A model generated the notes under the pieces. It saw only the letters and a program-made list of their open reading frames with translations, made no database searches and was not told the origin of the DNA. A program made the position numbers and the translations under genes. From NCBI RefSeq assembly GCF_022811605.1, contig NZ_CP094533.1:1178001-1242000 (forward strand): 64,000 bases of DNA, given 5' to 3'. The DNA is from Agromyces soli. Its GTDB lineage: Bacteria; Actinomycetota; Actinomycetes; Actinomycetales; Microbacteriaceae. Shown piece after piece: positions 8,657 through 19,873 of the stretch (its first letter is position 1; every line of letters starts with the position of its first letter).

Positions 8657-9869
8657 CGACGCCCTCGCCCGCTGCGATGTCGTGATCGTCGGCGGCGGGC
8701 CCGTCGGGCTGCTGATCGCGGTGCTGCTCGCGCAGCGCGGGCTCGAGCCGGTGGTGCTCGAGCAGCGTGCGCGCATCGCGACGCGGCCGAAGGCGGTCGG
8801 GGTGCACGCGCCCGGCTGGCGGGTGCTCGAGTCGGCCGGGGTCGCCGAGCGGCTCGAAGCCAGCGGCGTCGTGATCGTCGGCGGCGCGGTCGAGTGCGCG
8901 GGGCGAGTGCTCGGGCGGATGCGCTTCCCCGGCGACGCCGCGGTGCGCTCCGTGCCGCAGCACCTCGTCGAGGCGGCGCTCGAGGCGCGGCTCGCCGAGC
9001 TGCGGCCGGGGGCGCTGCGGCGCGGCCTCGAGGCGGTCGGAATCGAGTCGAGCCCCGGCGCGCGCTCGACGCGGGCGGGGGTCCGCGTGCGCCTCCTCGA
9101 CGGCGCGGAGCTCGCGGCGGACTACGCCGTGCTCGCGGACGGGGTGCGCAGCCGCCTCCGCGCCGAGCTCGGCATCGCCTGGCGGCTGCGCCGGGGGAGC
9201 GCCCGCTATGCGATGGCGGACGTCACGGGTCCCGGGGCGGGCGGGGTCGCCGTGGGAGGCGCGGCCGACGCGCGGCTCTGCTTCGAGCGCGGCGGGGTCG
9301 TCGAGGCGCTGCCGATTCCGGGCGGCCTGCGCTGGGTGGCGCACCTGGGCCGACGCCGGGTGCGCGGCAGCGCCCCAGGGCAGGCGAGCGAGTGGCCGGA
9401 TGCCGCAGCGTTCGCCGCGATCGTCGAGGAGCGGGTCGGCGTGCGCCTCCCCGGGGACGTCGAGCCGAGCGGCTTCGTCGCCCGGCAGCGCCTCGCCGCG
9501 CGCTTCGCGGTGGAACGGATCGCGCTCGCCGGCGACGCCGCGCACGAGATCAGCCCGATCGGCGGGCAGGGCATGAGCCTCGGCTTCCGCGACGCGGAGG
9601 AGCTCGCCGAGGTGCTCGCGGGCGCGCTCGCCGCGGCATCGCCGAGCGGTGCCCCGGCGGGCGCGGGGGCCGCGGCGCCGTTCGCGGCCTACGCCCGGCG
9701 CCGGCGACGGGCGGCGTCGCGGGCGATCCGCCGGGCGGCGTTCAACATGGCGATGGGCGGGCCGGCCCGAGGCATCCGGCTCGCCCTGCGGAACCTCGCC
9801 GTGCGCCTGCTCGCGCTGCCCCCGGCGCGCGCCGCACTGGCCCGCGTCTTCACGATGCGCGGGCTGTGA
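8649..9869 (+). CDS. FAD-dependent oxidoreductase (group A flavoprotein monooxygenase)
   Basis: A 406-residue flavoprotein with the N-terminal dinucleotide motif GGGPVG (15-20), the second FAD motif LAGDAAHEISPIGGQG (about 293-308) and a conserved PKAVGVH segment. This is the layout of aromatic hydroxylases such as the PHBH family. In this operon it would hydroxylate the polyketide product, for example to a quinone precursor. The GTG at 8649 is preferred because it overlaps the methyltransferase stop; an in-frame ATG at 8631 would add six residues. Confidence 0.86.
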   Translation: MSDDALARCDVVIVGGGPVGLLIAVLLAQRGLEPVVLEQRARIATRPKAVGVHAPGWRVLESAGVAERLEASGVVIVGGAVECAGRVLGRMRFPGDAAVRSVPQHLVEAALEARLAELRPGALRRGLEAVGIESSPGARSTRAGVRVRLLDGAELAADYAVLADGVRSRLRAELGIAWRLRRGSARYAMADVTGPGAGGVAVGGAADARLCFERGGVVEALPIPGGLRWVAHLGRRRVRGSAPGQASEWPDAAAFAAIVEERVGVRLPGDVEPSGFVARQRLAARFAVERIALAGDAAHEISPIGGQGMSLGFRDAEELAEVLAGALAAASPSGAPAGAGAAAPFAAYARRRRRAASRAIRRAAFNMAMGGPARGIRLALRNLAVRLLALPPARAALARVFTMRGL

Positions 9870-9881
9870 GGCGGTGCCGGC

Positions 9882-10316
9882 TCAGACCCGGCTGAGCACG
9901 AAGACCGGGATCTGCCGCTCGGTCTTCGTCTGGTAGTTCGCGTAGTCGGGCCAGGTCTCGTTGGCCCGGGCCCACCACTGCTCGCGCTCGGCGCCCTCGA
10001 CCTCGCGGGCGACGTAATCGTGCTTCTCGTCGCCGTCCTGCAGCTCGACCTCGGGGTGCGCCTTGAGGTTCCAGTACCACTGCGGATGCTCCGGCGCGCC
10101 GCCGCGCGAGGCGACGACCGCGTACTCGCCGTCGTGCTCGACGCGCATGAGCGCCGTCTTGCGCAGCTTGCCCGACTTCGCGCCGAGCGTCGTGAGCACG
10201 ATGATCGGTCGGCCGCGCAGCTCGTTGGCCTCGGCGCCCTCGGACGCCTCGAAGGCCTCGGCCTGCTTGCGCGCCCACTCGGAAGTGCTCGGTGCGTACT
10301 CGCCCTGCAGCGGCAT
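9882..10316 (-). CDS. Deazaflavin (F420)-dependent nitroreductase family protein
   Basis: A 144-residue protein of the DDN-like family, recognised by the [25 protein letters not shown] core (residues 41-65), followed by [13 protein letters not shown]. Characterised members bind coenzyme F420 and reduce nitroimidazoles or quinones. A quinone-reducing role beside a possible quinone-forming polyketide cluster is attractive but unproven. The ATG at 10316 follows GAAGGGAA. The gene converges on the monooxygenase gene, with a short inverted repeat (9880-9897) at the junction. Confidence 0.85.
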   Translation of the reverse strand: MPLQGEYAPSTSEWARKQAEAFEASEGAEANELRGRPIIVLTTLGAKSGKLRKTALMRVEHDGEYAVVASRGGAPEHPQWYWNLKAHPEVELQDGDEKHDYVAREVEGAEREQWWARANETWPDYANYQTKTERQIPVFVLSRV

Positions 10317-10434
10317 GGGGGTTCCCTTCGTCGAAACGGCTGCGTCTGCAGTTCCAACGGTACGCCGCCCGGAACCCTTCCCGGCGCCGCAGTTCGTGCG
10401 CTCGGGGCATCCGTGCGATGTCGGTGGACTCCGG

Positions 10435-10440
10435 CAGAAT
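10435..10440 (+). promoter_or_regulatory. Probable leaderless -10 element of the MFS gene
   Basis: CAGAAT lies six bases before the GTG at 10447. It differs from TANNNT at its first base. The spacing matches the other leaderless genes in this window. Confidence 0.4.
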
Positions 10441-10446
10441 GCTCTG

Positions 10447-11754
10447 GTGACCGGCATGAAGACGTTCTGGCAGGCCCTGCCCACCGAGGGGCGCTGGCTG
10501 CTGTCCACCGTCGCCATCCAGACGCTCGGTCGGGGCATGACCCTGCCGTTCACGATCATCTACCTGCACGAGGTGCGCGGCTTCGACCTCGGGCTCTCCG
10601 GGGCGCTGATGAGCCTCATCGCGGTCACCGGGCTCCTCGTCACCGGGCCGGGCGGCACGCTCATCGACCGCTACGGCGCCAAGCGGGTGCTGCTCGTCGG
10701 GCTCGCGGCGATGATCGCGGGCTGCACGCTGCTCGCCTTCGCGACCCATCCCGCCGTGGCGGCCGTCGCCCTGGTGCTCATCGGCGTGAACTTCGGCGTC
10801 TCCTGGCCGGGCTTCAACGCGCTCATCGCCACGGTCGTCGACGGCGAGGTGCGGCAGCAGTACTTCGGCGTCAACTTCGCGCTCGTGAACCTCGGCATCG
10901 GGGTGGGCGGCATCATCGGCGGCTTCTTCGTCGACGTGCACAACCCGAGCACGTTCACCGCGATCTTCCTCGTCGACGCCGTGTCGACGCTCATCCCCAT
11001 GGCGCTGCTGCTCGGGCCGCTGCGCCGGGTGCGCACGCAGGGCGACCCCGAGCCGGGCGAGGCGCCGGTGGCGGGGTACCGGGCCATCCTGCGGCAGCCG
11101 GCCGTGCTCTGGCTGACGCTGCTCACCTTCATCTCGGTGTTCATCGGCTACGGGCAGATGGAGGCCGGCTTCCCGGCGTTCGCCCGGCAGGTGTCCGAGG
11201 TGTCGACGCGGGTCGTCGGCCTCTCCTTCGCCGTCAACACCGCGGTCATCGTGCTGCTGCAGTTCACCGTGCTGCGGCTCATCAGCGGTCGGCGGCGCAC
11301 CCGGGTCATGCAGGTCATGGCGCTCATCTGGGCGGTGTCGTGGCTGCTGCTCGGGGCCACCGGCCTGCTGCCCGACTCGCTCGCGGCGGCGATCGGCGTG
11401 CTGGCGTTCATGGGCGTCTTCGCCTTCGGCGAGACGATGCTGCAGCCGACGGTGCCCGCCATCTACAACGACCTCGCGAGCGACCGCAATCGCGGCCGCT
11501 ACAACGCGATCAACTCGGCGGCGTTCCAGGGCGGTGCGATCACGGGCCCCATCGCCGCGGGCGTGCTGCTCGGTGAGGGGCTGTCGGGCTGGTTCATCGC
11601 CGTCATGGTCGCCGGCTGCGTCGCGATCTGCGTGCTCGCGATCGCGCTCGAGCGCCGCGTGTCACCAGCCGCGAACGGCGTCGCGGTCGGCGCGACGGCC
11701 GACGGCGCCGGGGCCCCGGGGGCGGCGAGCGACTCGCGCGAGCGCGAGCGCTAG
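10447..11754 (+). CDS. MFS transporter (multidrug-efflux type)
   Basis: A 435-residue major facilitator protein with about 12 hydrophobic segments. The loop between helices 2 and 3 carries the motif-A-like [15 protein letters not shown], and a long central charged loop (about 190-215) separates the two halves. The substrate is unknown; the sequence resembles drug exporters more than sugar permeases. The GTG at 10447 is chosen over the ATG at 10456 from the spacing to the -10. The TAG stop overlaps the stop of the convergent next gene at a shared CTAG. Confidence 0.86.
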   Translation: MTGMKTFWQALPTEGRWLLSTVAIQTLGRGMTLPFTIIYLHEVRGFDLGLSGALMSLIAVTGLLVTGPGGTLIDRYGAKRVLLVGLAAMIAGCTLLAFATHPAVAAVALVLIGVNFGVSWPGFNALIATVVDGEVRQQYFGVNFALVNLGIGVGGIIGGFFVDVHNPSTFTAIFLVDAVSTLIPMALLLGPLRRVRTQGDPEPGEAPVAGYRAILRQPAVLWLTLLTFISVFIGYGQMEAGFPAFARQVSEVSTRVVGLSFAVNTAVIVLLQFTVLRLISGRRRTRVMQVMALIWAVSWLLLGATGLLPDSLAAAIGVLAFMGVFAFGETMLQPTVPAIYNDLASDRNRGRYNAINSAAFQGGAITGPIAAGVLLGEGLSGWFIAVMVAGCVAICVLAIALERRVSPAANGVAVGATADGAGAPGAASDSRERER

Positions 11755-12218
11755 CGGCTGCGCGGCAGGGGCGGCACCATCGTGCGGATCGCCCAGCCGA
11801 ACAGCAGGAACAGTACGCCCGCGCCGCCGGCGAACAGCGCCATGCCGAACGAGATCACCGAGGTGAAGAGCGAGGCGCGCAGGAACGAGGCGTTCATGAC
11901 GACGGGTCGCAGCGGGTCGTCCTGATCGAGCTCCGCGTACGTCTTGCCGTCGGCCATCTCGCGCGCGTGCATGTCGATGACCCCGGCCTGCACGAACGCG
12001 TCGATCGGTCCGTCGACGACCTTGCCCGCGAGGATCGGCGCGTCGTCGGGGATCACGATGTGCTCCGCGCGGAGCTGCGACGACACGCCGACCCAGGCGA
12101 CGACGGCCACGATGATCAGCAGGATCCCGCCGATGATGCCGGCGAGGCCGGTCAGCCGCACCACGTTCACCTGCGTGCGGTTCAGCACCGCGCCGCCCGC
12201 CTCGAACTCTTCGGTCAT
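11751..12218 (-). CDS. Two-helix membrane protein (often named LigA by database error)
   Basis: A 155-residue protein with hydrophobic segments near residues 23-45 and 118-146, and a polar extracytoplasmic middle containing GKTYAELDQDDPLRP and NASFLRASLFTSV. Homologous actinobacterial proteins often carry the name aromatic ring-opening dioxygenase LigA, which is unlikely for a membrane protein lacking metal ligands. The function is unknown. The ATG at 12218 follows AAGGGGGATGG. The stop shares three bases with that of the convergent MFS gene. Confidence 0.72.
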   Translation of the reverse strand: MTEEFEAGGAVLNRTQVNVVRLTGLAGIIGGILLIIVAVVAWVGVSSQLRAEHIVIPDDAPILAGKVVDGPIDAFVQAGVIDMHAREMADGKTYAELDQDDPLRPVVMNASFLRASLFTSVISFGMALFAGGAGVLFLLFGWAIRTMVPPLPRSR

Positions 12219-12314
12219 GCGTCCATCCCCCTTGGAGCGCGGCCGCTCCGGGGTCGTCCGGAGCGCGTCCGATGCGCCCACCGTAGCGGAGGGGCCGCAC
12301 CCGCGTCGAGGCAT

Positions 12315-12383
12315 CCGCCAGCGCCACTTCGGTGTCGTTGCGCCACCTGGAGTGGCGCGTGGGCGCCGAAGTGGCGCTGGCGG
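12315..12383 (-). terminator. Nested hairpin downstream of clpB
   Basis: Eighteen-base perfect arms (12315-12332 and 12366-12383; outer motif CCGCCAGCGCCACTTCGG) enclose a second hairpin, GCGCCAC-CTGGA-GTGGCGC (12340-12358). It lies 54 bases after the clpB stop and before the next minus-strand gene, so a terminator role is likely. There is no T-run. Confidence 0.6.
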
Positions 12384-12436
12384 GCGGGGAGCGGGATGCC
12401 TGGAGCCGACTTGCTCGCGTCGGCGCCACGCCCGGG

Positions 12437-14680
<2,244 letters not shown>

Positions 14681-14718
14681 TCAGTCGATCCTTTCTGGGA
14701 ACTCGGTCCCGTCGTCCT

Positions 14719-14745
14719 AAAGTTGAGTCTACTGAACTCAACTTT
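14719..14745 (-). promoter_or_regulatory. HAIR box (HspR-type operator) upstream of clpB
   Basis: A perfect 10-bp inverted repeat with a 7-bp spacer, AAAGTTGAGT-N7-ACTCAACTTT. The TTGAGT-N7-ACTCAA core matches the HAIR consensus CTTGAGT-N7-ACTCAAG except for the outermost base of each half. It lies 39 bases before the clpB start. In actinobacteria HspR represses dnaK and clpB at this site until heat shock. The hspR gene is not in the window. Confidence 0.85.
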
Positions 14746-14944
14746 GGTGCTCGGTTCGATATTCCTGGATGCCTCGGCGGAATCCCCCTGCGCTCACGGT
14801 AGACCGAATGCCCCGGGGCCGCCAGGGTCCGCCGGCTGCACGCCGCACTGGCCTCCGTGACGACGCGATGACGGATCGGCCTTCATGGCCAGGCTGCGAT
14901 GACGGATCCCCTGCAGACCGGCCTGCCGATCGCGCGAGCGCCCC

Positions 14945-14950
14945 TACGAT
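14945..14950 (+). promoter_or_regulatory. Leaderless -10 element of the GPH transporter gene
   Basis: TACGAT ends seven bases before the ATG at 14958, with no ribosome-binding site between. It fixes the start codon choice. Confidence 0.55.
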
Positions 14951-14957
14951 CGGCTCC

Positions 14958-16301
14958 ATGACCGCGCTCACGCGCCGCTCGCGGATCGGCTACGCGCTCG
15001 GCGGCATCGCCTCCGGCACCTACGGCACCGTGCCCGGCCTCATCCTGATGCCGTTCCTCACCGACCTGCTCGGCGTCGAGGCCGCGGTCGCCGGCATGAT
15101 CGTGTTCGCCCCCAAGGCCTGGGACTTCTTCCTCAACCCGATCGCCGGCCGGATCAGCGATCGCTCGAGGCATCCGCACGACCGCCGCCGGCCGTTCGTG
15201 CTGCGCGCCGGCATCCTGCTCGCCCTCGCCTTCGCCGCGATGTTCTTCGGACCGACCGCGCCGCCCGTCGCGGGGGCGCTGTGGGTGCTGACGCTCTTCC
15301 TCGCCTCGGCGACCGTGTACGCCTTCTTCCAGGTGCCGTACCTCGCGATGTCGGCCGAGATCACCGACGACTACACCGAGCGCACCAGGCTGATCGCCTG
15401 GCGCGTCGTGGTGTTCAGCCTCGCGATCCTGGTGTCCGGCGCCGCGGCGCCCGCGCTCGTCGAGCTCGCCGGCGGGGTCGCCGGGTACCGGCTGATGGCC
15501 GGGGCGATGGCGGTGCTCATCCTCGTCGGCACGATCGGCGTCTGGTGGGGCACCCGGCGGGTGCCGCTCACCCGTGAGGAGATCGCGAGCGGACGGCTCT
15601 TCGGGCAGCTCGCCGAGGTGCTGCGCGACCGGGACGCCAGGAACCTCATTGTCGCGTACGTGCTGCAGGCCGTCGCGATCGGCATGGTGCTCGGCGGCGT
15701 CGTCTACGTCGCGCGGCACGTCGTGCACGACCCCGGCGTCGCCACGATGGCCTTCGTCTGCTTCGTCGCCCCCGCGATCGTGCTCACCCCGGCGTGGTCG
15801 CGGCTCGGCCGGGCGATCGGCAAGCAGCGCGGCTTCGCGATGGCGACCGGGGTGCTGACCGTCGGGCTCGTCGCGCTCCTCGGGGCGCGCTCCGGCGACG
15901 TCACCGTGCTGCTGGTCGCGGCCGGCGTGGTCGGCGTGGGCTACGCGGGGACGCAGCTCTTCCCGCTCGCGATGCTGCCCGACCTCGCCGCGGAGGACGC
16001 GAAGCGCAGCGGCACGAACCGCATCGGCATGATCTCCGGCGTCTGGTCGGGCTTCGAGCTGCTCGGCTACGCGCTCGGCCCCGCCATCCTGGGCCTCGTG
16101 CTCAGCCTCGGCGGCTACCGGGCCTCGGCCGGCGACGTCGTCGCGCAGTCGGGCGGGGCGCAGTGGGCGATCGTGCTCGGGGTGTCCGCGATCCCCGCGC
16201 TGCTCTGCGCCGTGAGCCTGGTGCCGCTGTCGCGGTACCGGCTCGACGCGCGGCTGCGGCTGGCTGCGGACGCCGACGCCGCGTCTCGCGCGGCGGGCTG
16301 A
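14958..16301 (+). CDS. MFS/GPH-type cation:sugar symporter
   Basis: A 447-residue permease with about 12 hydrophobic segments. The N-terminal pattern KAWDFFLNPIAGRISDRSR (about 54-72) and the QVPYLAMSAEITDDYTERTRL segment (about 127-147) are those of the glycoside-pentoside-hexuronide:cation symporters (MelB-like). The substrate cannot be stated. In-frame ATGs upstream (from 14769) lie in sequence without coding character. The leaderless -10 supports 14958. It converges with the Lrp-type regulator, with four bases between the stops. Confidence 0.85.
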   Translation: MTALTRRSRIGYALGGIASGTYGTVPGLILMPFLTDLLGVEAAVAGMIVFAPKAWDFFLNPIAGRISDRSRHPHDRRRPFVLRAGILLALAFAAMFFGPTAPPVAGALWVLTLFLASATVYAFFQVPYLAMSAEITDDYTERTRLIAWRVVVFSLAILVSGAAAPALVELAGGVAGYRLMAGAMAVLILVGTIGVWWGTRRVPLTREEIASGRLFGQLAEVLRDRDARNLIVAYVLQAVAIGMVLGGVVYVARHVVHDPGVATMAFVCFVAPAIVLTPAWSRLGRAIGKQRGFAMATGVLTVGLVALLGARSGDVTVLLVAAGVVGVGYAGTQLFPLAMLPDLAAEDAKRSGTNRIGMISGVWSGFELLGYALGPAILGLVLSLGGYRASAGDVVAQSGGAQWAIVLGVSAIPALLCAVSLVPLSRYRLDARLRLAADADAASRAAG

Positions 16302-16305
16302 ACCG

Positions 16306-17271
16306 CTACCAGCGCACCGGAACCCGGGCGGCGGAGCGCCCGGCGGCGTCGAGCAGGTGCCCGTTCCGCTTCACCTCATGCAGCACGGTCCAGCGCTCGG
16401 TGAGCTCGAGCTCGGCGCCCCAGGCCTGCTCGATGCGCGGCAGTTCGGTGAGCGAGCGCGCGCGGACGCAGACGAAGAGCGGCGCCCCGCTCACGAGGAT
16501 CCCGACGCGGTGCGCCTCGGGCAGCTGCACCGCCCGCGCGGCGGCCGCCTCCACGTCGGCCGTTCGACCCCAGAGCACGGCGCCGCGTCGATATCCTGCC
16601 GCGGGCATCGCGAGATCGCAGCCGAGCCGCAGCACCCCGGCCGCAACGGCCCGTTCGACCGTGCGGCGGGCGGTCGCCTCCGAGACGCCGAGCGCGACGC
16701 CGAGTGCCGCCGCCGGCATCCGCGGATCCTCCTCGAGCGCGTCGGCGAGCTCCGCGACCACCTCGGGCCGCGGCGGCCGCGCCTCCGCGTCGCGCGGCGG
16801 GGCGCTGAGCGTGCGCTGCTGCGCGCGCGACAGCACCCGAAGCCGCCAGCTCGAGTCCTCCGCGGAGATCGCCGCGGCGATGTCGGCGCGATGCACCTCG
16901 CCGAAGCCGCCGAGCGTGCGGACGCGCTCGCCGAGGTCGGCGAGTCCGGCGCCGCCCGCGACGAGCACGAGCCAGCCCGCGGAGGTCTCGTCGACGCTCA
17001 GCACCCAGCTGAGCCGGGCGAGCTCGTCGATTCGCTCGGGCGTCGTCGAGCGATCGAGCAGCACGACGGCGATGTCGGTGGTCGAGGACCAGCGCTCCGG
17101 GGTCGGCCAGGCCGTGAGCCAGGCGAGGGATGCCTCGCGCAACGCCTGCCAATGCCGGGCGACGGTCGCCGGGTCGGCGCCGGTGGCCGCGGCGACGCGC
17201 GTCCACGGTGCTCGCGCGTCGATCTGCAGCGCGTGCACGATCGCGAGGTCGAGTTCGTCGAAGGCATCCAC
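16306..17271 (-). CDS. Lrp/AsnC-family regulator with two HTH domains
   Basis: A 321-residue regulator made of two AsnC-like halves: HTH 1 at about 5-50, a degenerate ligand-binding region, HTH 2 at about 165-210 (ALGVALGVSEATARRTVERA) and a C-terminal RAM-like region. Standard Lrp proteins are about 150 residues, so this is the double-length type common in actinobacteria. The GTG at 17271 is placed seven bases after a TACGAT -10. It is divergent from the M28 peptidase gene (88 bases apart), the obvious regulatory target, and might sense an amino acid or peptide product. Confidence 0.82.
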   Translation of the reverse strand: MDAFDELDLAIVHALQIDARAPWTRVAAATGADPATVARHWQALREASLAWLTAWPTPERWSSTTDIAVVLLDRSTTPERIDELARLSWVLSVDETSAGWLVLVAGGAGLADLGERVRTLGGFGEVHRADIAAAISAEDSSWRLRVLSRAQQRTLSAPPRDAEARPPRPEVVAELADALEEDPRMPAAALGVALGVSEATARRTVERAVAAGVLRLGCDLAMPAAGYRRGAVLWGRTADVEAAAARAVQLPEAHRVGILVSGAPLFVCVRARSLTELPRIEQAWGAELELTERWTVLHEVKRNGHLLDAAGRSAARVPVRW

Positions 17272-17278
17272 CTGACGG

Positions 17279-17284
17279 ATCGTA
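17279..17284 (-). promoter_or_regulatory. Leaderless -10 element of the Lrp-type regulator
   Basis: On the minus strand, TACGAT ends seven bases before the GTG at 17271. It lies in the 88-bp divergent region shared with the peptidase promoter. Confidence 0.55.
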
Positions 17285-17346
17285 CGCAGATGCTCGCGGG
17301 AACTGAAGGATTCGATTCAGGAAATCGCCGGAAGATGAACTCTGCC

Positions 17347-17352
17347 TAGTCT
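17347..17352 (+). promoter_or_regulatory. Leaderless -10 element of the M28 peptidase gene
   Basis: TAGTCT ends seven bases before the ATG at 17360. No ribosome-binding site is visible. Confidence 0.55.
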
Positions 17353-17359
17353 CGGCTGC

Positions 17360-18778
17360 ATGGCGAGCGAGGCAGCGATGATGGCGACGATCGAGGACCT
17401 GGTCGCCCTGGCTCCTCGGGCGACGGGCACGCCGGGCGGGGCCGCCGCGGCGAGGTACGTCGAGCGGCGCTTCGCCGAGGCGGGGCTGCAGACCGAAGTG
17501 CTCGAGGTGCCGTCCTTCGCATGGCGCGCCGAGGCGTGCGCGCTCCGGCTCGGTGACACGACGTTCCCCTGCTCGCCGATCCTGCACTCCGGCCTCGCCG
17601 GACACGAGTGGACCGGCGAGGTGCAGCACCGGCTCGACGCCGTGGTCGTCGACATCGGGGCGGATCGGGTGCGCCGCCACGACGTCCGCGGCGCAATCGT
17701 GCTGTTCGACCTCAGCTTCGACATGACCGTGGCGCACTCCTTGCCCCTCACCCTCTTCCTGCACGACCCGGGGCGCCGAGTGCTGCGCCGCGAGGTGCTC
17801 CGCAGCCGCAATCCCTACGTCACCTCACTCGCCCGCACGATGCGCGAGGCCGCCGAAGCGGGTGCGGTCGGCGTCATCGGCGTGCTGCGCGACTACCCGG
17901 ACTCGCGGAACTACCACAACGAGTACTACCGCCGCACCCTCTTCACACTGCCCGGGGTGTGGGTGACCAGAGCCGAGGGGGCACGGCTGCGCGCGACGCT
18001 GCGGCGGGAGCCGCGCGCCCGGCTGACCCTCGACGTCACCCGCCGCGAGGTCGTTTCGCAGAGCGTCGTCGGCGTGCTGCCCGGTCGCACCCGCGACGCC
18101 GTGATGATCCAGTCGCACCACGATTCGATCGGGCCCGGCGCGGTCGAGGATGCCTCCGGGACCGCCGCCGTCATCGCCCTCGCCGAACGGTACGGCGCGG
18201 CCGCGCGCGCCGGCGCCGAGCGCGAGAAGACCCTGCTGTTCGTCACCTTCGACACGCACTTCACCGGGTATCAGGCGCACCGGGCGTTCGCCCGGCGGCA
18301 CGTGCTGGCCCGCGACGCCCCGTGGAACGTGGTGCTGAACGCGACGATCGAGCACATCGGCCTCCGCGCCGTCGAAGGGGCCGACGGCGGCTTCGCCTCG
18401 ACGGGCGAGACCGAGCCGCGCGGGATCTTCGTGAACGTGAACCCGGCGTTCACCTGGCGGATCGCCCGCATGGTGCGTCAGCGCGGGCTGCACGGCACGA
18501 GCCTGCTCGGGGCGGGCGCGCTCGAGTTCTTCGCGGGCGGCATCCCCACTGACGCCTCGTTCACCTTCGTCTCGGGAGTGCCGACCGTAAGCCTCATCTC
18601 CGGGCCGCTGTACCTCTACGACGACGCCGACACGATCGACCGCATCGACCGGGCGCAGCTCGTGCCCGTCGTCGAATTCTTCGCCGACGTCGTCGACGAC
18701 GCCGAGCGGCGCGACGGGCGGCGGCTCGGCACGATGCCGGCCGGCCTCCGGCGACGCCTGCCCAGGGGGCGGTGGTGA
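17360..18778 (+). CDS. M28-family zinc peptidase-like protein
   Basis: A 472-residue protein. The core SHHDSIGPGAVEDASGTAA (252-270) gives the M28 metal-site pattern: His253 and Asp255, then Asp264. An insert containing the PA-like region is likely at about 90-230. There is no signal peptide, so the enzyme appears cytoplasmic, unlike most secreted M28 aminopeptidases. Substrate unknown; a peptide or N-acyl amino acid is plausible because the divergent regulator is Lrp-like. The 3' end overlaps the following hydrolase gene by seven bases, suggesting a two-gene operon. Confidence 0.82.
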   Translation: MASEAAMMATIEDLVALAPRATGTPGGAAAARYVERRFAEAGLQTEVLEVPSFAWRAEACALRLGDTTFPCSPILHSGLAGHEWTGEVQHRLDAVVVDIGADRVRRHDVRGAIVLFDLSFDMTVAHSLPLTLFLHDPGRRVLRREVLRSRNPYVTSLARTMREAAEAGAVGVIGVLRDYPDSRNYHNEYYRRTLFTLPGVWVTRAEGARLRATLRREPRARLTLDVTRREVVSQSVVGVLPGRTRDAVMIQSHHDSIGPGAVEDASGTAAVIALAERYGAAARAGAEREKTLLFVTFDTHFTGYQAHRAFARRHVLARDAPWNVVLNATIEHIGLRAVEGADGGFASTGETEPRGIFVNVNPAFTWRIARMVRQRGLHGTSLLGAGALEFFAGGIPTDASFTFVSGVPTVSLISGPLYLYDDADTIDRIDRAQLVPVVEFFADVVDDAERRDGRRLGTMPAGLRRRLPRGRW

Positions 18779-19818
18779 CGGCCGAGCGCCGCGTCGTCCC
18801 CTTCCCGGCGCGGGGCCTCGACGGCGAGCCGCAGGAGCAGACCGGGCTGCTGCAGCTCCCGGCGGTCCGCCCGCCGGCGGGCGGCTTCCCGATCGTCGTG
18901 TACGGCCACATGACCACGGGCGGTTCGCCGCGTTCCGCGCCGAGCGCGGGCGGGCCCTCCCATCCGGAATGGCGGCGGATGTCGCAGGGCGACGTGCTGT
19001 GCGACGCGCTCCTCGCGCGTGGCATCGCGGTGCTGCGCCCCGACTACGAGGGCATCGGCGGCCCGGGTGTGCACCCGTACCTGATCGGCGCCTCGCTCGC
19101 GGAGTCGATGACCGCGATGGTCTGCGAGCGCGAGCGCTTCGGCGCCCCGCTCGGCGACGACTGGGTCGCTGCGGGGCACTCGGAGGGCGCCGTCGCGGCA
19201 CTGCACGCCTCGGTCGCAGCCGAGCCGGATGCCGCATCCCGCCTCGTCGGCACGGCCGCCTTCGCCCCGGTCACCCGCATGGACCGCAGCATCGCCGCGG
19301 TCGTGCGGATCGGGGTGCGCTTCCCGGGCTCGGGGATCGTCTCGGCCCTCGTCGCCCTCATGCTTCGCGGGGCGGCGACGGGCGACGAGCGGATGGGGGA
19401 GCTCATCGCGGGCGACGGCCTGAGCCCGGCGGCCGCGGCGCGCTGGACGCAGCTCGACGAGCGCTGCCTCACCGAGCTCGCCGCCGCCGACTCCTGGGGC
19501 GCGCTCGCGCCGGGCCGGATCGGCGGCGCTCGCGGGGACGAGCTGTTCCAGCGCCTCTTCGCGTCGTTCCGGGCGAACGAGGTGGCCGAGCTGCGCGGCT
19601 TCCGCGCGCCGGTGCGCATCGACGCCGCCCGCTTCGACGAGGTCGCGCCGGCCCCGCTCTCCGCGGCACTGCTTCGCGCGTACCGTCGCGCGGGCGTCGA
19701 GCTCACGAGCCGCTGGTGGCCGACGCACCACTCGGGCACGATGCATCCGCAGCACGCGCCCTCGCTGGCCGCCGACTGGATCGCCGCGCGGTTCACGACG
19801 CCCGCGTCGTCGCGGTAG
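18772..19818 (+). CDS. Alpha/beta hydrolase (lipase-like)
   Basis: A 348-residue alpha/beta hydrolase with nucleophile motif GHSEG (Ser137), an oxyanion-loop-like VVYGHMTTGG (about 42-51), a RPDYEGIGGPG segment (about 89-99) and a C-terminal WWPTHHSGTMHP that can supply the catalytic His. It resembles the secreted-lipase (LIP) family but has no signal peptide. Two in-frame GTG codons (18772 and 18775) are possible starts, both overlapping the peptidase stop, so translation is coupled. Substrate unknown. Confidence 0.8.
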   Translation: MVTAERRVVPFPARGLDGEPQEQTGLLQLPAVRPPAGGFPIVVYGHMTTGGSPRSAPSAGGPSHPEWRRMSQGDVLCDALLARGIAVLRPDYEGIGGPGVHPYLIGASLAESMTAMVCERERFGAPLGDDWVAAGHSEGAVAALHASVAAEPDAASRLVGTAAFAPVTRMDRSIAAVVRIGVRFPGSGIVSALVALMLRGAATGDERMGELIAGDGLSPAAAARWTQLDERCLTELAAADSWGALAPGRIGGARGDELFQRLFASFRANEVAELRGFRAPVRIDAARFDEVAPAPLSAALLRAYRRAGVELTSRWWPTHHSGTMHPQHAPSLAADWIAARFTTPASSR

Positions 19819-19860
19819 GCGGCCGCGCGGCGGTGCGCGCGAGGCATCCATGCGTCGGAA

Positions 19861-19866
19861 TAGACC
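19861..19866 (+). promoter_or_regulatory. Possible leaderless -10 of the LLM oxidoreductase gene
   Basis: TAGACC ends seven bases before a GTG at 19874. The sixth base departs from consensus, so this is weaker than the other cases. Confidence 0.35.
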
Positions 19867-19873
19867 TGACGGG

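Noticed and set aside
11751..12218. Aromatic ring-opening dioxygenase (LigA) as a function
   Set aside because: The protein is a two-helix membrane protein without metal ligands. The name is a database carry-over for this family.
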